Below, in pieces: positions 51,465 to 62,131 of a stretch of 64,000 nt of DNA (position 1 is the stretch's first letter; every line of letters begins with the position of its first letter). Under the pieces are notes generated by a model that made no database searches, had not been told where the DNA came from, and saw only the letters and a program-made list of their open reading frames with translations. The DNA comes from Zasmidium citrigriseum (taxonomy: Eukaryota; Ascomycota; Dothideomycetes; Mycosphaerellales; Mycosphaerellaceae). The translations under genes were made by a program, and so were the position numbers. The stretch is taken from positions 186,001 to 250,000 of the forward strand of contig NHNW01000031.1 in NCBI GenBank assembly GCA_002786025.1, read 5' to 3'.

Positions 51465-52228
51465 TTAGACAAGCAGAGCGAAGAGCCCGACAATGGCGGC
51501 GCCGAACATGCCCGTACCGACACGGACTGCACCAGCCGCACTCACGGACTGAGTCTCGGCGGGGACGGACTCGGTGGCAGATCCACCCACAGGACCGGCC
51601 TCGGTGGAGCTGGGAACTTCGGTGGTCAAGGTGGTGCCAGCGGTCGAGGTCGCGAGGACCGTGCTGTTGCCGGCAGTAGTCGGGTATGGTGCGGTAGAGT
51701 TGGCGGGAGCGACAGGGCTGACGACTGGAGTGGTGTAGGCGGGAGGAGCGGGAGGCGTAGTCGCGTTTGAGACTGGAGGGACCTCGGCGCTGGAGACTGG
51801 TGACTCTTCGGAGCTGACTGGAGCTGGTGGAGTGTAGGCCGGTGGAGCGGAGGCTGGGATGCTTGACTCGGAGCTGACTGGTGCTGGCGGAGTATAGGCT
51901 GGTGGTGCAGAGGCCGGGACGCTGGTCTCCGAAGTCTCGACTGGGGAAGTCTCGACAGGAGTCGTGGTCTCGACCGGAGCCGTGGTGGGGTAGGTTGGTG
52001 GTGCGTACGAGCCCGTTGGAGCCTGCACTTGTCCTGTGGAAGCAAAGTCAGTGTCGAGTCCACGACCAGAACCTCGAGGGAGTACGAACCATCATCTATC
52101 TGAGAGACCACGCCAGCGGGAACAGAGGAGTAGCCTTGAGGGACGGTGTCGCGGTTGAAGTTGGCGGCATTGCCAGCGACGGCAATGGCGCTGCCGGCGG
52201 CGGCGATGACAAGAACGGCGGAGCGCAT
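51465..52228 (-). CDS. Secreted GPI-anchored Pro/Thr/Ser-rich cell-wall protein
   Basis: Two exons (52228-52090, 52033-51465; intron 52034-52089, 56 nt, donor GTTCGT, phase 1) give 235 residues. An N-terminal signal peptide (MRSAVLVIAAAGSAIAVAGNA) is followed by ANFNRDTVPQGYSSVPAGVVSQIDDGQ, then about 130 residues rich in Pro, Thr, Ser, Ala and Val, suited to O-mannosylation. Two near-identical tandem copies of PASAPPAYTPPAPVSSE lie in the middle. The C-terminus (GTGMFGAAIVGLFALLV) is a hydrophobic GPI-attachment signal after a small-residue spacer. It is probably a structural or adhesive wall protein. There is no CFEM-type Cys pattern. Confidence 0.8.
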
Positions 52229-52791
52229 GTTGTCGTTTGGTATTAGAAGAAGTCGAGGTCGGTGTATTGGTGGTGCGGAAAAGTCGCAATGAGTGTTCTG
52301 AAGAGCGAACGAAGCAAGGCGATTTTTGTAACGACTGTGGCTGAAAAGCTGCAAACTTGGAGGGACGTGAAGAGAAGGTTGGTCACTGGAATGCAGTGGG
52401 CGAAGGGTTTTGAAGTCGTCACTCGTGGTTCATGGCCGGCTGGGCGTCTCCATCCCTTGCATGTGAATCTCGACGCGCTAAGGTTTCATGGCGGCGCTAG
52501 CATCTGATCCCGGTCAAGCGAGCCAGTCACAGCGCCCGGCGCTGATCATAAGCTCTTCGATTCGAACCTTCTCCTGTCTTTCACGCACCTCACCTCTTCC
52601 CCAACTGCCTTTCACGGCGGATCAGGAACGCCGGTTTGTCGCAGGTCTACAGGGCGTCTTGTGCATACGGGAATGTGCCGCCCGTGCCGCCCTGAAGGAT
52701 TGGGAGATTAGGCTCGTTTTGGCAGTAATTTCCATGGTTTATCCCTAATCGTCGGGTGTCTGTAATTCGTCCATTCCCGCACGTGATATGG
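52229..52791. other. Intergenic, GPI-protein promoter up to the transposon relic
   Basis: 563 nt of ordinary composition without a gene. ACCTCACCTC occurs at 52587-52596. The transition to the mutated element is sharp, around 52790-52830. Confidence 0.5.
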
Positions 52792-55020
52792 TGTTAATAT
52801 CGGGCCTATACGAGTTAGGCTTTGTAAACAATGCCCTCTAGATCGCGTTTTAACGTGTCTATCTTCGATTATAGCGGCTAGTATCTCTTCCTCCTACTTA
52901 TAGACCTTCTTAATCTTCTCTTTAACCTTATTAATCCTTAAAACTATACTCTTTATAGCTAAATTCGTAACGTTAGTAGTGCTAGAGGAGTTCTTAAAGT
53001 TGTTAATTAGGGATTTAATAATAAAAGAGCTAGTTTCTAATAATAAGGTAGCTTAAGAGAGCGAGTAGAAGGAAGGTAGGAGTAGGGTATATAGGGCGTC
53101 GTTTAGAGGTATTAAATGCCTACAAAATCGTTAGTAGAGAGTATAATATAGAAGGACTAGCTATACTACTATCCTAATAAGAACCTAATTAAGATCTTTT
53201 ATAAGGAAATCGAGCCTACCTTTAAGGCTAACCTCGAGCGCTCTATTAACGGATATAGTTAGTACCTAATTACTCTTAAAGAGCTATACTATATACTAAG
53301 TATATTAGTCTAGTAAGCACTTTAGAATACTATATATATATAGCGACTAGTACTATACCCGCTATAGTAGACGTAGGTACTATAGTCGCCTTTAGACACT
53401 ATATAATATAATATTAATAGAGCTAAAAGGGTTAGAGACTTATCTAGCTTCTCTAGCTCCTTATACGCCGCTAGCGTAGTCGATACTATTAATAGACCTC
53501 GATTTCGACTCGGAGCCTATAATTATAGCTAGGATTAGCTAGGTAACGAATCTAATAGCTAATAGTAATACTAGTAATAGCGGAAGCGACGCTAATAATA
53601 AGGATATCGAGGAAGAGGAAGACAAGCCGCTAGCGGCTATTAAAGAGGTAGAAGTTAATAAGGAAGCGATCGCTCGTCGTAATCGCGAAGAAGTCGATAA
53701 CTTAATTACGTTTACTAGTAAAGTAGGCTAGTTTAGGCGTACTAGCGTCCTATATAGTACCCGCTAGACCGTTAAGGTATTATTTTATAAGCTACGATAG
53801 CGTATTAGTAATATAGCGATATAGACTAGCCTAAGAATTAGTATAGTATTAAAGATTACTTGCGAGGTATATACTCTAAGAAGGTTACGTATTACCTATA
53901 ATCGCCTACCTATTAATCTAATTCTCGACTTACTAAGCTATCTATATATTTGTAATACCCTCTTGCGCTCTATAGCCGCCCGCCGTATACTATATCGCTC
54001 GCTCTAGTACGCCTTAGAGCTTAATCTAACGATTACGACGCTTAAAAGGGCACTTTAAGAGATAGGCTATAACCGCTATATTACTCGAAGGAAGCTATAG
54101 CTTACTATAATAAAGAAGTAGGCTTAGCTATAGTTTACGCTACTCTACGAGGACTAGTAGTTTAAAGACTAGTATTAATATACCTAGAGCGACGAGTTCT
54201 TAGTTAATAAGCGATACGGCTATTAGCGAATCCTCGTTACACGCCTTCTAGACGAAGCCTTCGATATTACCTACCTTACTACTAGCTTCTAGAGTAGCGG
54301 TAGCTTTAGTAATATATTTACTAGCTTTATTAGCGGCTAGTATAGACGAGGACTATACTTTATCTAGCCTAAACAGATATATAGAAGCTCTAATATAACG
54401 ATAGTAGAGCGGTAGCGATAGGCTAGACTACTAGACTAGTATAAGATTAATAGGTAGATATATACTAATAATATCTTACCCTTAGCCGTTACTAAATACT
54501 AGCGTGTTAACGACGAGCTACTAGACGCTATAACGGCCTTTAACACGCCCTATCTAGCTCTAAGGTACCTTTATTACGCTATCTTTATATACGATAACGC
54601 TAGCCCTTATATCGCTTACTATACGAAGGATTCCTTCGCTTAGGCTAGTGTCTATCTACTACTATAGCTAGCTAGCTCTCTAGACCTTAATCCTATCGAG
54701 AACTACTTCTTAAGGGTTAAGTATTATATTAATAACTATTACTAAGTTACGGACGTCGAGTACCTTCGTAGACTAGTACTATAGGTATAGAATAAGCTTA
54801 TAATAGAGTAGTATATAGAGTTACTAGTTCGCTCTATACTAGACCGAATTAAGGTAGTTATTAAGGTAGAAGGAGGTCTAACTCGCTACTAATTAATAAG
54901 TAGAAGTTATTTACTTACTAGTCGCTACTTACGTGTTAAGAAGAAGTATATATATAGTCTCTATAGTAGCTAAATTAACAACACCTTACAATAGGGCATA
55001 TACAGCCTATACTATTAACA
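52792..55020 (+). mobile_element. RIP-mutated Tc1/mariner-type DNA transposon relic
   Basis: About 2.2 kb with CpA and TpG almost eliminated while CpG and TpA are abundant: in 53521-53760 I count one CpA, no TpG and well over a dozen CpG. That is the product of RIP acting at CpA. Plus-strand conceptual translation from about 53740 to 54890 gives a transposase full of TAG and some TAA stops but no TGA. Recognisable in one frame are SDEF (GAC at 54191), DNASPY (54593) and DLNPIEN (54683), giving a DD34E spacing between 54593 and the Glu codon at 54698. The ends share an inverted TGTTAATA (52792-52799) and TATTAACA (55013-55020), plus looser similarity over about 38 nt. The first and last 40-50 nt still contain CpA. 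Non-functional. Confidence 0.85.
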
Positions 55021-57061
55021 TGAGATGAAGTCGCAAACCCCAGTAAGTCAGTATTCATCCGATTGGGCCGGCTACAGCGAATATGCCTGCAAATCATCCC
55101 TCTCTTTGGAAAAGCGTCTTACCGGCACGGGCGGTACATTCCCGTATGCACAAGACGCCCTGTATTCAATCCCGCGCAGCTCAAACAAACTACAGTTCTT
55201 GCAATGTCCGCTGGCCTTTTCGGAACAGGTGGCGACGCGGGAATGTTCGCTCCCCAAACTGGACAATCTACATGGGACGGCATTGCACTAACGCACCACG
55301 CAGGGTGCTATTGATGAAACGTGGTTGTTGATTCGAGGACCACGCCATAGTATGGCCAGGATGTCGACTATTGCACCGCATCACGAAAGTGACACAGGAC
55401 CTCTTTCGTGCGACAAAAAACAACACAACAAACGCACTGCGAATTTTGAGCTGCTCCTCACCCGTGTTGCCTCGACAATGGATATCTGGTGGCTGGATTT
55501 GTGGCACCTTGAAGACTTTCGGGCCCCTTGTTGCGGATGTTCGGTCGAGTTTTCCGGGAGATGTTCCTTGGCTCTAGCATGGCTGGCCCTCTGTGAGAAA
55601 GGAGATGGCCTCAACAACTCATGTGAGAACTCATAACAGAAGTTCCTCAACATGCACTGGGAGTTCAATCACTGTACAAGCGGACGGAGAGAAAGCTGCA
55701 TGCGTTCCGACGGGATGAGTCGGCTGCAGGATGCATGAACTCCTGCCAGCTCCAAACTCATCTCACAACTCCGGTACAGTGCTGGGAGAAGCGGTGACTG
55801 CCTCGAAGTGCTGCATTGCAGTTCAGCTTTTGCTTGTTCATTGGCCGTCCCTTGGAGCTACCGAAGTTTTCTTCTGTCAGAGGCAGCCACAACTTCTTGA
55901 ATTCGAGACGATGACTACGCCAAGAGTAAGGATGCACTTTCCTGGCCCGGTGGCACGATCCGAATGGGTGCTCACCATGGACGTCCAGTCGCACACGAAT
56001 TATTGCTCCGGTTCGATGTTGGCGAAGCTATCTTGGCTAACATTCTGCCTTACCAGAGTCGATAGAACGATCTAAACTTCGGGAATCGAATGTACATCCG
56101 TTGGCAAAGCGTCGTGTAAAGGCATTGCTGTCGCTGCTCTGCTGTTCTCCTTTGGCGGCTATCACAGCTGCGGGGACTTTGCTCCAGTTGAGAGTCAAAT
56201 CATCTTGCTTCAGACACGCTGGATCTCTGGGTCATGAATGAACACCTGTCTGCCCTCGATCTGAGGAACGATCTTCAAATCTTTGAGTACATCTCCACCT
56301 TGTAGGCTGTATATCCACCTTCGGACAGGATATGGCCATGGGGAATTGGAGGTCAGTACGATTTAGATCTGCGGGCCTAAGCATGATCAAAGTCACTGAG
56401 CTCCGTCCTCTGGTCGAACTGGAATGAAAGGTCTCTCCGGATGACCGCATGATACGAAGCTCTTGGACAACTTGTCACGCTTTAACGTTGGGTGAGAGAG
56501 TCGGGGATCGCTGGAAGGACCTTCCAATTTGACCCGAGCACAGAAGACAGTCTGTCTTGGTACCATAGCATGTCCTTCTGGAAACCTCGAATACTCCGGG
56601 CGTGAAACAGTCGAGATGTATATACTTGACTTGAGCGCTGACTGAGAAGCCGGAGAAATACTTGTGCTATACAAGCATCTGCAAGAACTGCGAGCCAAGA
56701 TCACAAATCATCTTCGCACTGCCGGTTATACGACTGAACGATGAGCCGCCGAGCAACTCGAGCAACGATAGACTGACATCTTTCATGTCGCTCAGCTTTG
56801 TACCGAAAGGCCGAGGGGCCATTTGCCTTCATCATCGTTTTCCCGTAACGATCTTCAGGAACCATTCTGCTCTTGGCCAAGCTCCTCCACACTTTCCTGG
56901 AGTCCCCGCAAAAGCCCGCTCGAGCATGGCAATGGTACTTGACGTCGGTGCATCGACGTGCATGGCAGAAAGTGAGAGTTGGTCTGCGTATAAATTGTCA
57001 ATCGCCATGGCGACTCTTCGAGCCGTCCTGTGCAACGAGCTAGACTGCTCTATTCCGCAAA
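55021..57061. other. Gene-poor 2-kb region between the transposon relic and the GH106-like gene
   Basis: Ordinary base composition, CpA normal, no supported gene. Frames up to about 136 codons on either strand have no motif. The 3' part holds the GH106-like promoter with its TATA box. Confidence 0.5.
56989..56995 (+). promoter_or_regulatory. TATA box of the GH106-like gene
   Basis: TATAAAT in GCGTATAAATTGTC, 67 nt before the ATG at 57062. An upstream ATG at 57007 opens a 21-codon frame that overlaps the start codon; it matters only if transcription begins before it. Confidence 0.6.
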
Positions 57062-60000
57062 ATGGTGTCTAGATTGCTGTCTTTGTGGTCAATACTGGCA
57101 ACCACCAGTCTTGCCCTCAATACCAATGACCAGGTGAATTCCGGCATCGACTATGGCACCTTCGAAAATCCATCAGCATTCGTGCGAGTGAGTACAACGA
57201 ACACAAGACGCAGTTTACAATGTTCTGACACGTTCGTCTCAGCCCCGGTTCCGGTATTGGATTCCAGACGCCTCGGTCGATCTCGATGTTGTGGCAGATG
57301 ACTTCAAAAAGGCCAAGGACGTGGGAGCTGGTGGATTGGAACTACTGGGGTATTACTTGTATGGCAATTACCCCAGTTTCATCAGTGAAGGCGGGCCCGT
57401 TCCAACAGATTGGACGAAGTACGGCTGGGGAACAGAAGCCTGGAAGGCACTACAGAATGGTGAGAGATCTCGCATAAATCTAGTGTCTGAAAGATGCTGA
57501 CAGCTGCGTTCAGTGGCACTGCGAGCAACCAAGGATCTGGGGATGATCATGGACTTTGCAGTGGGTCCAAATCAAGGAGCAGGCGTTCCAGCGATGCCAG
57601 AAGACGAAGGTGTGATGTGGACACTCTGGCCTTACAACGTATCCGTCCCAATCGGAGGTACCTTCAACGATGTCCTGCCGGGTTGGGGAAAGGGACGGTT
57701 CGTGTCCGCTTCTACCGGCCTTGTCACGGCTACGGAATTTGCGAACTACTCGGCTTCTCCAGGTTGGAGAGGACCTATTTACTACAATGGGTCTCGTAAC
57801 ACACTCTCGGCATCGTCTCTTGAGGATGTCTCCGGTCAAGTGGACTCCGACGGCCGTCTGAACTTGAGCTTTCCATCTGATGTGGAAGGCATCGCGTATA
57901 CGGTCTTTGCGTACTATGAGGCCCACTCGGCATACCTGGAGCAAGCGTCTCCCCTCGATCTCAATACCACAGTGCCGCAATCCCCCGTGGAGAGCTTTGT
58001 CCAGAACGGGTCTCGAGTCGTAGATCACTTTTCTGCCCTGGGCGCGAAATTGATCACAGACTTCTGGGAGCAGTATATTCTCGATGACGACACACGGCAG
58101 CTAATAAAGGATGTTGGTAATTACGCTTGGGAAGACTCCATGGAAATAGGGGCTGGAACTTTGCTCTGGTGGACACCGAAGCTGCTGGAGACTTTCAAAG
58201 CCAATGCGGGATACGACCTCAACAAGTACCTTCCACTTGTCTACTCCTACAATACAGAAGCAAACGGGCCTCTCGCTTCGCCGGACCATTACTACACAGA
58301 TGAGGACGATGAAGGCCAGAGTCATGTCAACGACTACTGGCAAGCTTTGACCCTTCTCAATCGTGTCTATCTTGAAACGCTTACCAACTGGTCGATGGAC
58401 TCCCTGGAATGCGGCTTTTCTGCTCAGGTTGGGTATAATTTGCCAATGGACATGCTAGAGAACATTCCTGCTGGTAAGTCTTAAGGACAAAAGGCATGCC
58501 GCTTCATGTCTGAGACATATGCTGACCTTCTGCCAAGTTGACGGTCCGGAGTGCGAATCTCTCGGCTTCAATCACGTTATAGACGCTTACCGGCAATTCG
58601 CTGGCCCAGCAAACCGTGAGTTCTGGGAGACAACGGACAAGAAGTCGAAGGGTGGCTAATCAAGTCGCAGTGGCGGGTAAACGAATCATTTCATCAGAGC
58701 TTGGTGCTCAAAGAGTAAGTCCATACCTAACACCTCATCTAAGACATGCACTGATGCTAGTTCTCGTTGTTAGGAAGAAGTCTATGAACAGACCATGCCG
58801 GAGCTGATCTGGGACGTTAAGCGCAGCATTGTCGGCTCCGTCAACCAGTTCGTCTATCACGGATACCCATATTCGGGCGCGTACCCAAATTCTTCTTGGC
58901 CAGGTGAGTAATAAACGTTGGGATTCGCTAATGGGCATGTTTGATTCTGACGGGATCGGTTGGCAGGCTACACTACATTCACCTATCGATTTTCCAACAT
59001 GCACGGACCACGTCAGCCCACGTGGCAATTCTATTCGGATTTCATGGAGTGGACAGCTAGGACGCAATTCCTAGCACAAAGTGGGATCCCGAAGATGGAC
59101 CTGGTCTTCTGGCTTAAGCGAAACGACTACTACGAGGTAGAACAGTCATATCTGCCGAACGATCTACAGGTAAGAAGCGAAGGATAGATGCCATGCTACT
59201 ATGTCTAAGACACTTGCTAACCTTGGGTCCTTCTCTTTTGCAGGAAGCCGGGTTTTCTTATGAGTACCTCACGCCGTCCAACTTTGATCTGCCGGAGGCC
59301 TATGTACGAGACGCAATCTTCGCACCGGAACGCCAGGCTTTCAAGGCGATGATCGTTCGAGCCAACGATACGCTCACAGTTCCAGGAGTCGCAAGGCTGG
59401 TTCAATATGCTAACGAAGGATTGCCGATTGTCTTCTCTGGCGGTTTACCTCAAAACCTGACCGGATACAATATCAGTGGCACAGAGTATGTTCGATCTGC
59501 GCTGGCATCAATCACTGAGCTTCCCAATGTCCATTTCGTACCGTACGACAACCTGGCGGCTTCTCTAATGGCACTGAACATCATGCCGCGTACGAGAACG
59601 GCTACCGATAGAACTTGGTATACTTATTGGCGGGAGGATAAGAACACGTCGACCACCTATGTCTTCGTTTACAACGATGGCTGGGACAGTGAGCTTGGTG
59701 AGGGATTCTCGACGGGCTCGATTACGTTCGAGACGACGGGATTGCCCTTTTCCTACGACGCTTGGACTGGTGTTATCAGCCCCATCGCTGCCTATCAACA
59801 AAGCAACGGCTCGACTACCGTCTCCTTGACGCTAGCGGGCAACCAGAGCACGATCATCGCCTTCCATCACAACGAGACAGGCGGTGCGTCCAGTCATGCA
59901 ATTTCGTTGCCCCCAGAGACTTTCAACGCTTCCATGTCTGATGGCAGCATGATGAGCATCAAAGCAGGAAACGCTTCGCAGCCTGTCCTGCTCTCCAACG

Positions 60001-60551
60001 GGACGACTATCTCTTTGCCAATCCCCGCGGCACCAGTCCAGCTCACGAACTGGACCTTGATCGTAGAGGCATGGAACCCGCCAGCTGATTTGGAGAAGGA
60101 TCAGACCAAGCCGTCTCTTTCTAACTCTACGTACAACATCACCTCGCTTCAGCCTTGGAACGCGATCTCGGAGGAGCTACGAAACGTGTCCGGGCGTGGA
60201 TTCTATTCTACATCTTTCGACTGGCCACCTGTCAATGGTACTGCAGATGGAGCAATGCTGCATATGGGAGCTATTGTAAATACGGCGAGAGCGTGGGTCA
60301 ATGGCCAGCAATTGCCACCTCTTGATCCCACCAATGCAACTGCTGACATCGGGGCTTTCCTCACGAACGGTACCAATGAGGTCGAGATCGTTGTTGGGAC
60401 TACGCTGAGTAATGTGCTGAGAACGATCTGGAAAGATGTGAAGTCTTCGGGAACCCTTTGGCTTGGCCCAGAGCCGAAGGAGCAGGAGTATGGATTGGTA
60501 CAGAACGTGTCGGTTGTGCCATACAGGAGCACCACGATTGCCTTAGCGTAG
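57062..60551 (+). CDS. Secreted GH106-like glycoside hydrolase (alpha-L-rhamnosidase family fold)
   Basis: Eight exons are inferred: 57062-57187, 57243-57459, 57514-58473, 58538-58615, 58665-58714, 58774-58903, 58967-59169, 59244-60551. Introns of 49-74 nt keep the frame throughout and give 1,023 residues. A signal peptide (MVSRLLSLWSILATTSLAL) is present. The catalytic-barrel start resembles GH106: RPRFRYWIPDASVDLDVVADD and VGAGGLELLGYY. Middle exons rebuild CESLGFNHVIDAYRQFAGPAN, GKRIISSELGAQ and HGYPYSG, all consistent with a large barrel plus C-terminal beta domains (GRGFYSTSFDWP, HMGAIVNTARAWVNGQQL). Many NxS/T sites fit secretion. Activity on rhamnosides or other plant polysaccharide ends is inferred. 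Its exon density is far above the window norm. Confidence 0.78.
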
Positions 60552-61049
60552 GATTCGAGTTTGCAATCTGACGACGTGCCTGAGCATCTCCTTGAAGCTT
60601 TCCTCATTCCGTAGTTCCAACTTCGCCTGAGATCCATCGTCGAACGCTCTTTCCGCGAGAAGAAGGACTTGGTACAAACTTTCATGTGATTGGTCTTGGC
60701 TTTCACATGTTCTTCACCACAATCAGCAATACTGGCAATTAGGGAAGGCACGACACCTACCCAACACCGCGTCGTACTGAATTTTGTCTGTCATGTTGTT
60801 TTCATACGGAAGACCGCGTTTGTAGGTCGCCGCGTGCCTGCCTCAGCTCAAGTGACGCTGCAAACGCTGCGACATAACCTCACCTCCAGCCTGCGCCCTG
60901 TCACATTTCGCATCTAGACAAGCGCGAACGCCTTCAAGACAACTTCTGCAGCGATCCTGTGTTCACGATAGAGTAAGAAGGATAAGCTAGAAGCAATGTT
61001 TGACACGCTTTTGATACTGACCACCATAGGCTGCGATAGTGTCGTCAAC
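60552..61049. other. Intergenic, GH106-like 3' flank and promoter of the small fungal protein
   Basis: 498 nt with no gene; contains the AACCTCACCTC motif at 60876. Confidence 0.55.
60876..60886 (+). promoter_or_regulatory. AACCTCACCTC motif upstream of the small fungal protein gene
   Basis: Exact 11-mer in sense orientation, 164 nt before the ATG at 61050. One of four intergenic copies in the window. Confidence 0.35.
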
Positions 61050-61478
61050 ATGGCCGGCAAGGGCGACAACAAGAGCCACGAGCAGAAGAAGGTGGAGCGA
61101 GAGGCCAAGATCAACGAATACCTCAAGCAATTCGAAACTTTCTACGGCAGCGACGCGGACAGCCTCGAGGCATGGCAGGCTCTTTGCCGTGACCTGGGCG
61201 AGCCGGAAGGCAAGTCCATCATCCAGTGCAAGAAGGTTCGTAACGCGAGCCAGTCTGTAACTCGAAGAACAATGCTGATGCCAGAATAGAACTTGAAGGG
61301 CGTCTGGGTCAACATCTTCGACTTTATCGATGCGAAGAGAGACGGTCTTGCTGTCCCTCGCCGTGCATCGCTCAACAACCTGCGCAACTACTCGAAGCGG
61401 ACCGGCAAGATCTTTCCCCTGAAGAAGGCCAAGCACAACCTTTTGCTCCGGGGCTTGCTGGTGCAGATGTTCGGATGA
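61050..61478 (+). CDS. Small fungal-type protein of unknown function
   Basis: Two exons (61050-61235, 61290-61478; intron 61236-61289, 54 nt, GTTCGT donor, GCTGAT branch, ATAG acceptor, phase 0) give 124 residues. The start at 61050 (GTCAACATGGCC) has the better context; an in-frame ATG at 60996 would add 18 residues. The sequence is charged and helical: FYGSDADSLEAWQALCRDLG, a splice-rebuilt SIIQCKKNLKGVWVNIFDFI, then SLNNLRNYSKRTGKIFPLKKAK and LLLRGLLVQMFG. From memory, this layout (a Trp/Cys dyad, QCKK-x-L, KxFPLxxAK, C-terminal LL) recurs in uncharacterised Pezizomycotina proteins. No enzymatic motif is seen. Confidence 0.75.
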
Positions 61479-62131
61479 TCGGACCAGTGCAACTGTGGCG
61501 GGATAGTGGCAGGATATGTGAGGATGCAATTGGAACCCAGACTGGGCCATCGAAGGGATGCAGTGGTGGCCATGTTGGCTCTTGACACGCTATTCGCATC
61601 AATGTGAAACTTCTTCAGAACGTTCAGTTACAAAGCTGTCAAATGCAACATCTTGGCTTTTACTCCGCTTGAACTAACTATCTTTCGCCCATGAGTGATC
61701 ACATCAAGCGGCAGGGGCTCCATAGCGAAGGTTGTACATCTTTGGTGGATGAATGGCAGGGGCCTCTAGCACCATGAGGTGATCATGAGCAGCGGCCATT
61801 GCTGTGATTCATTCAGATTACCATCTCTGGCCGCGTGCTGGAAGACAAAGCAGATGGGTGAGCAGATCAAGGTGTAGATGGAGACGTTCAGATGTGAGAT
61901 GCGGTCGATATCACTAGCGTGAAGGAAGGAGGCCGCGGAAGTCTCACGTGCTTGTGACGGGGATGCGCTGCCACGAAACAAGCCACCTTGAGCTTGGACG
62001 TGAGTTGCCGCCTGTCGCCAACGACTCCGACCTCATCATCACCACCACAACTTCACTGCTGCACCAACATTCCCGATGGTTGCAGCTGTATATTCCCCCA
62101 CCATTCTGCTGCTCATCCGGTAACCTCCACC
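61479..62131. other. Intergenic, VPS10 promoter
   Basis: 653 nt without a gene. TCACGTGCTTGTG near 61945 includes a CACGTG box, and TATATTCC at 62090 lies 42 nt before the start codon. Confidence 0.5.
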
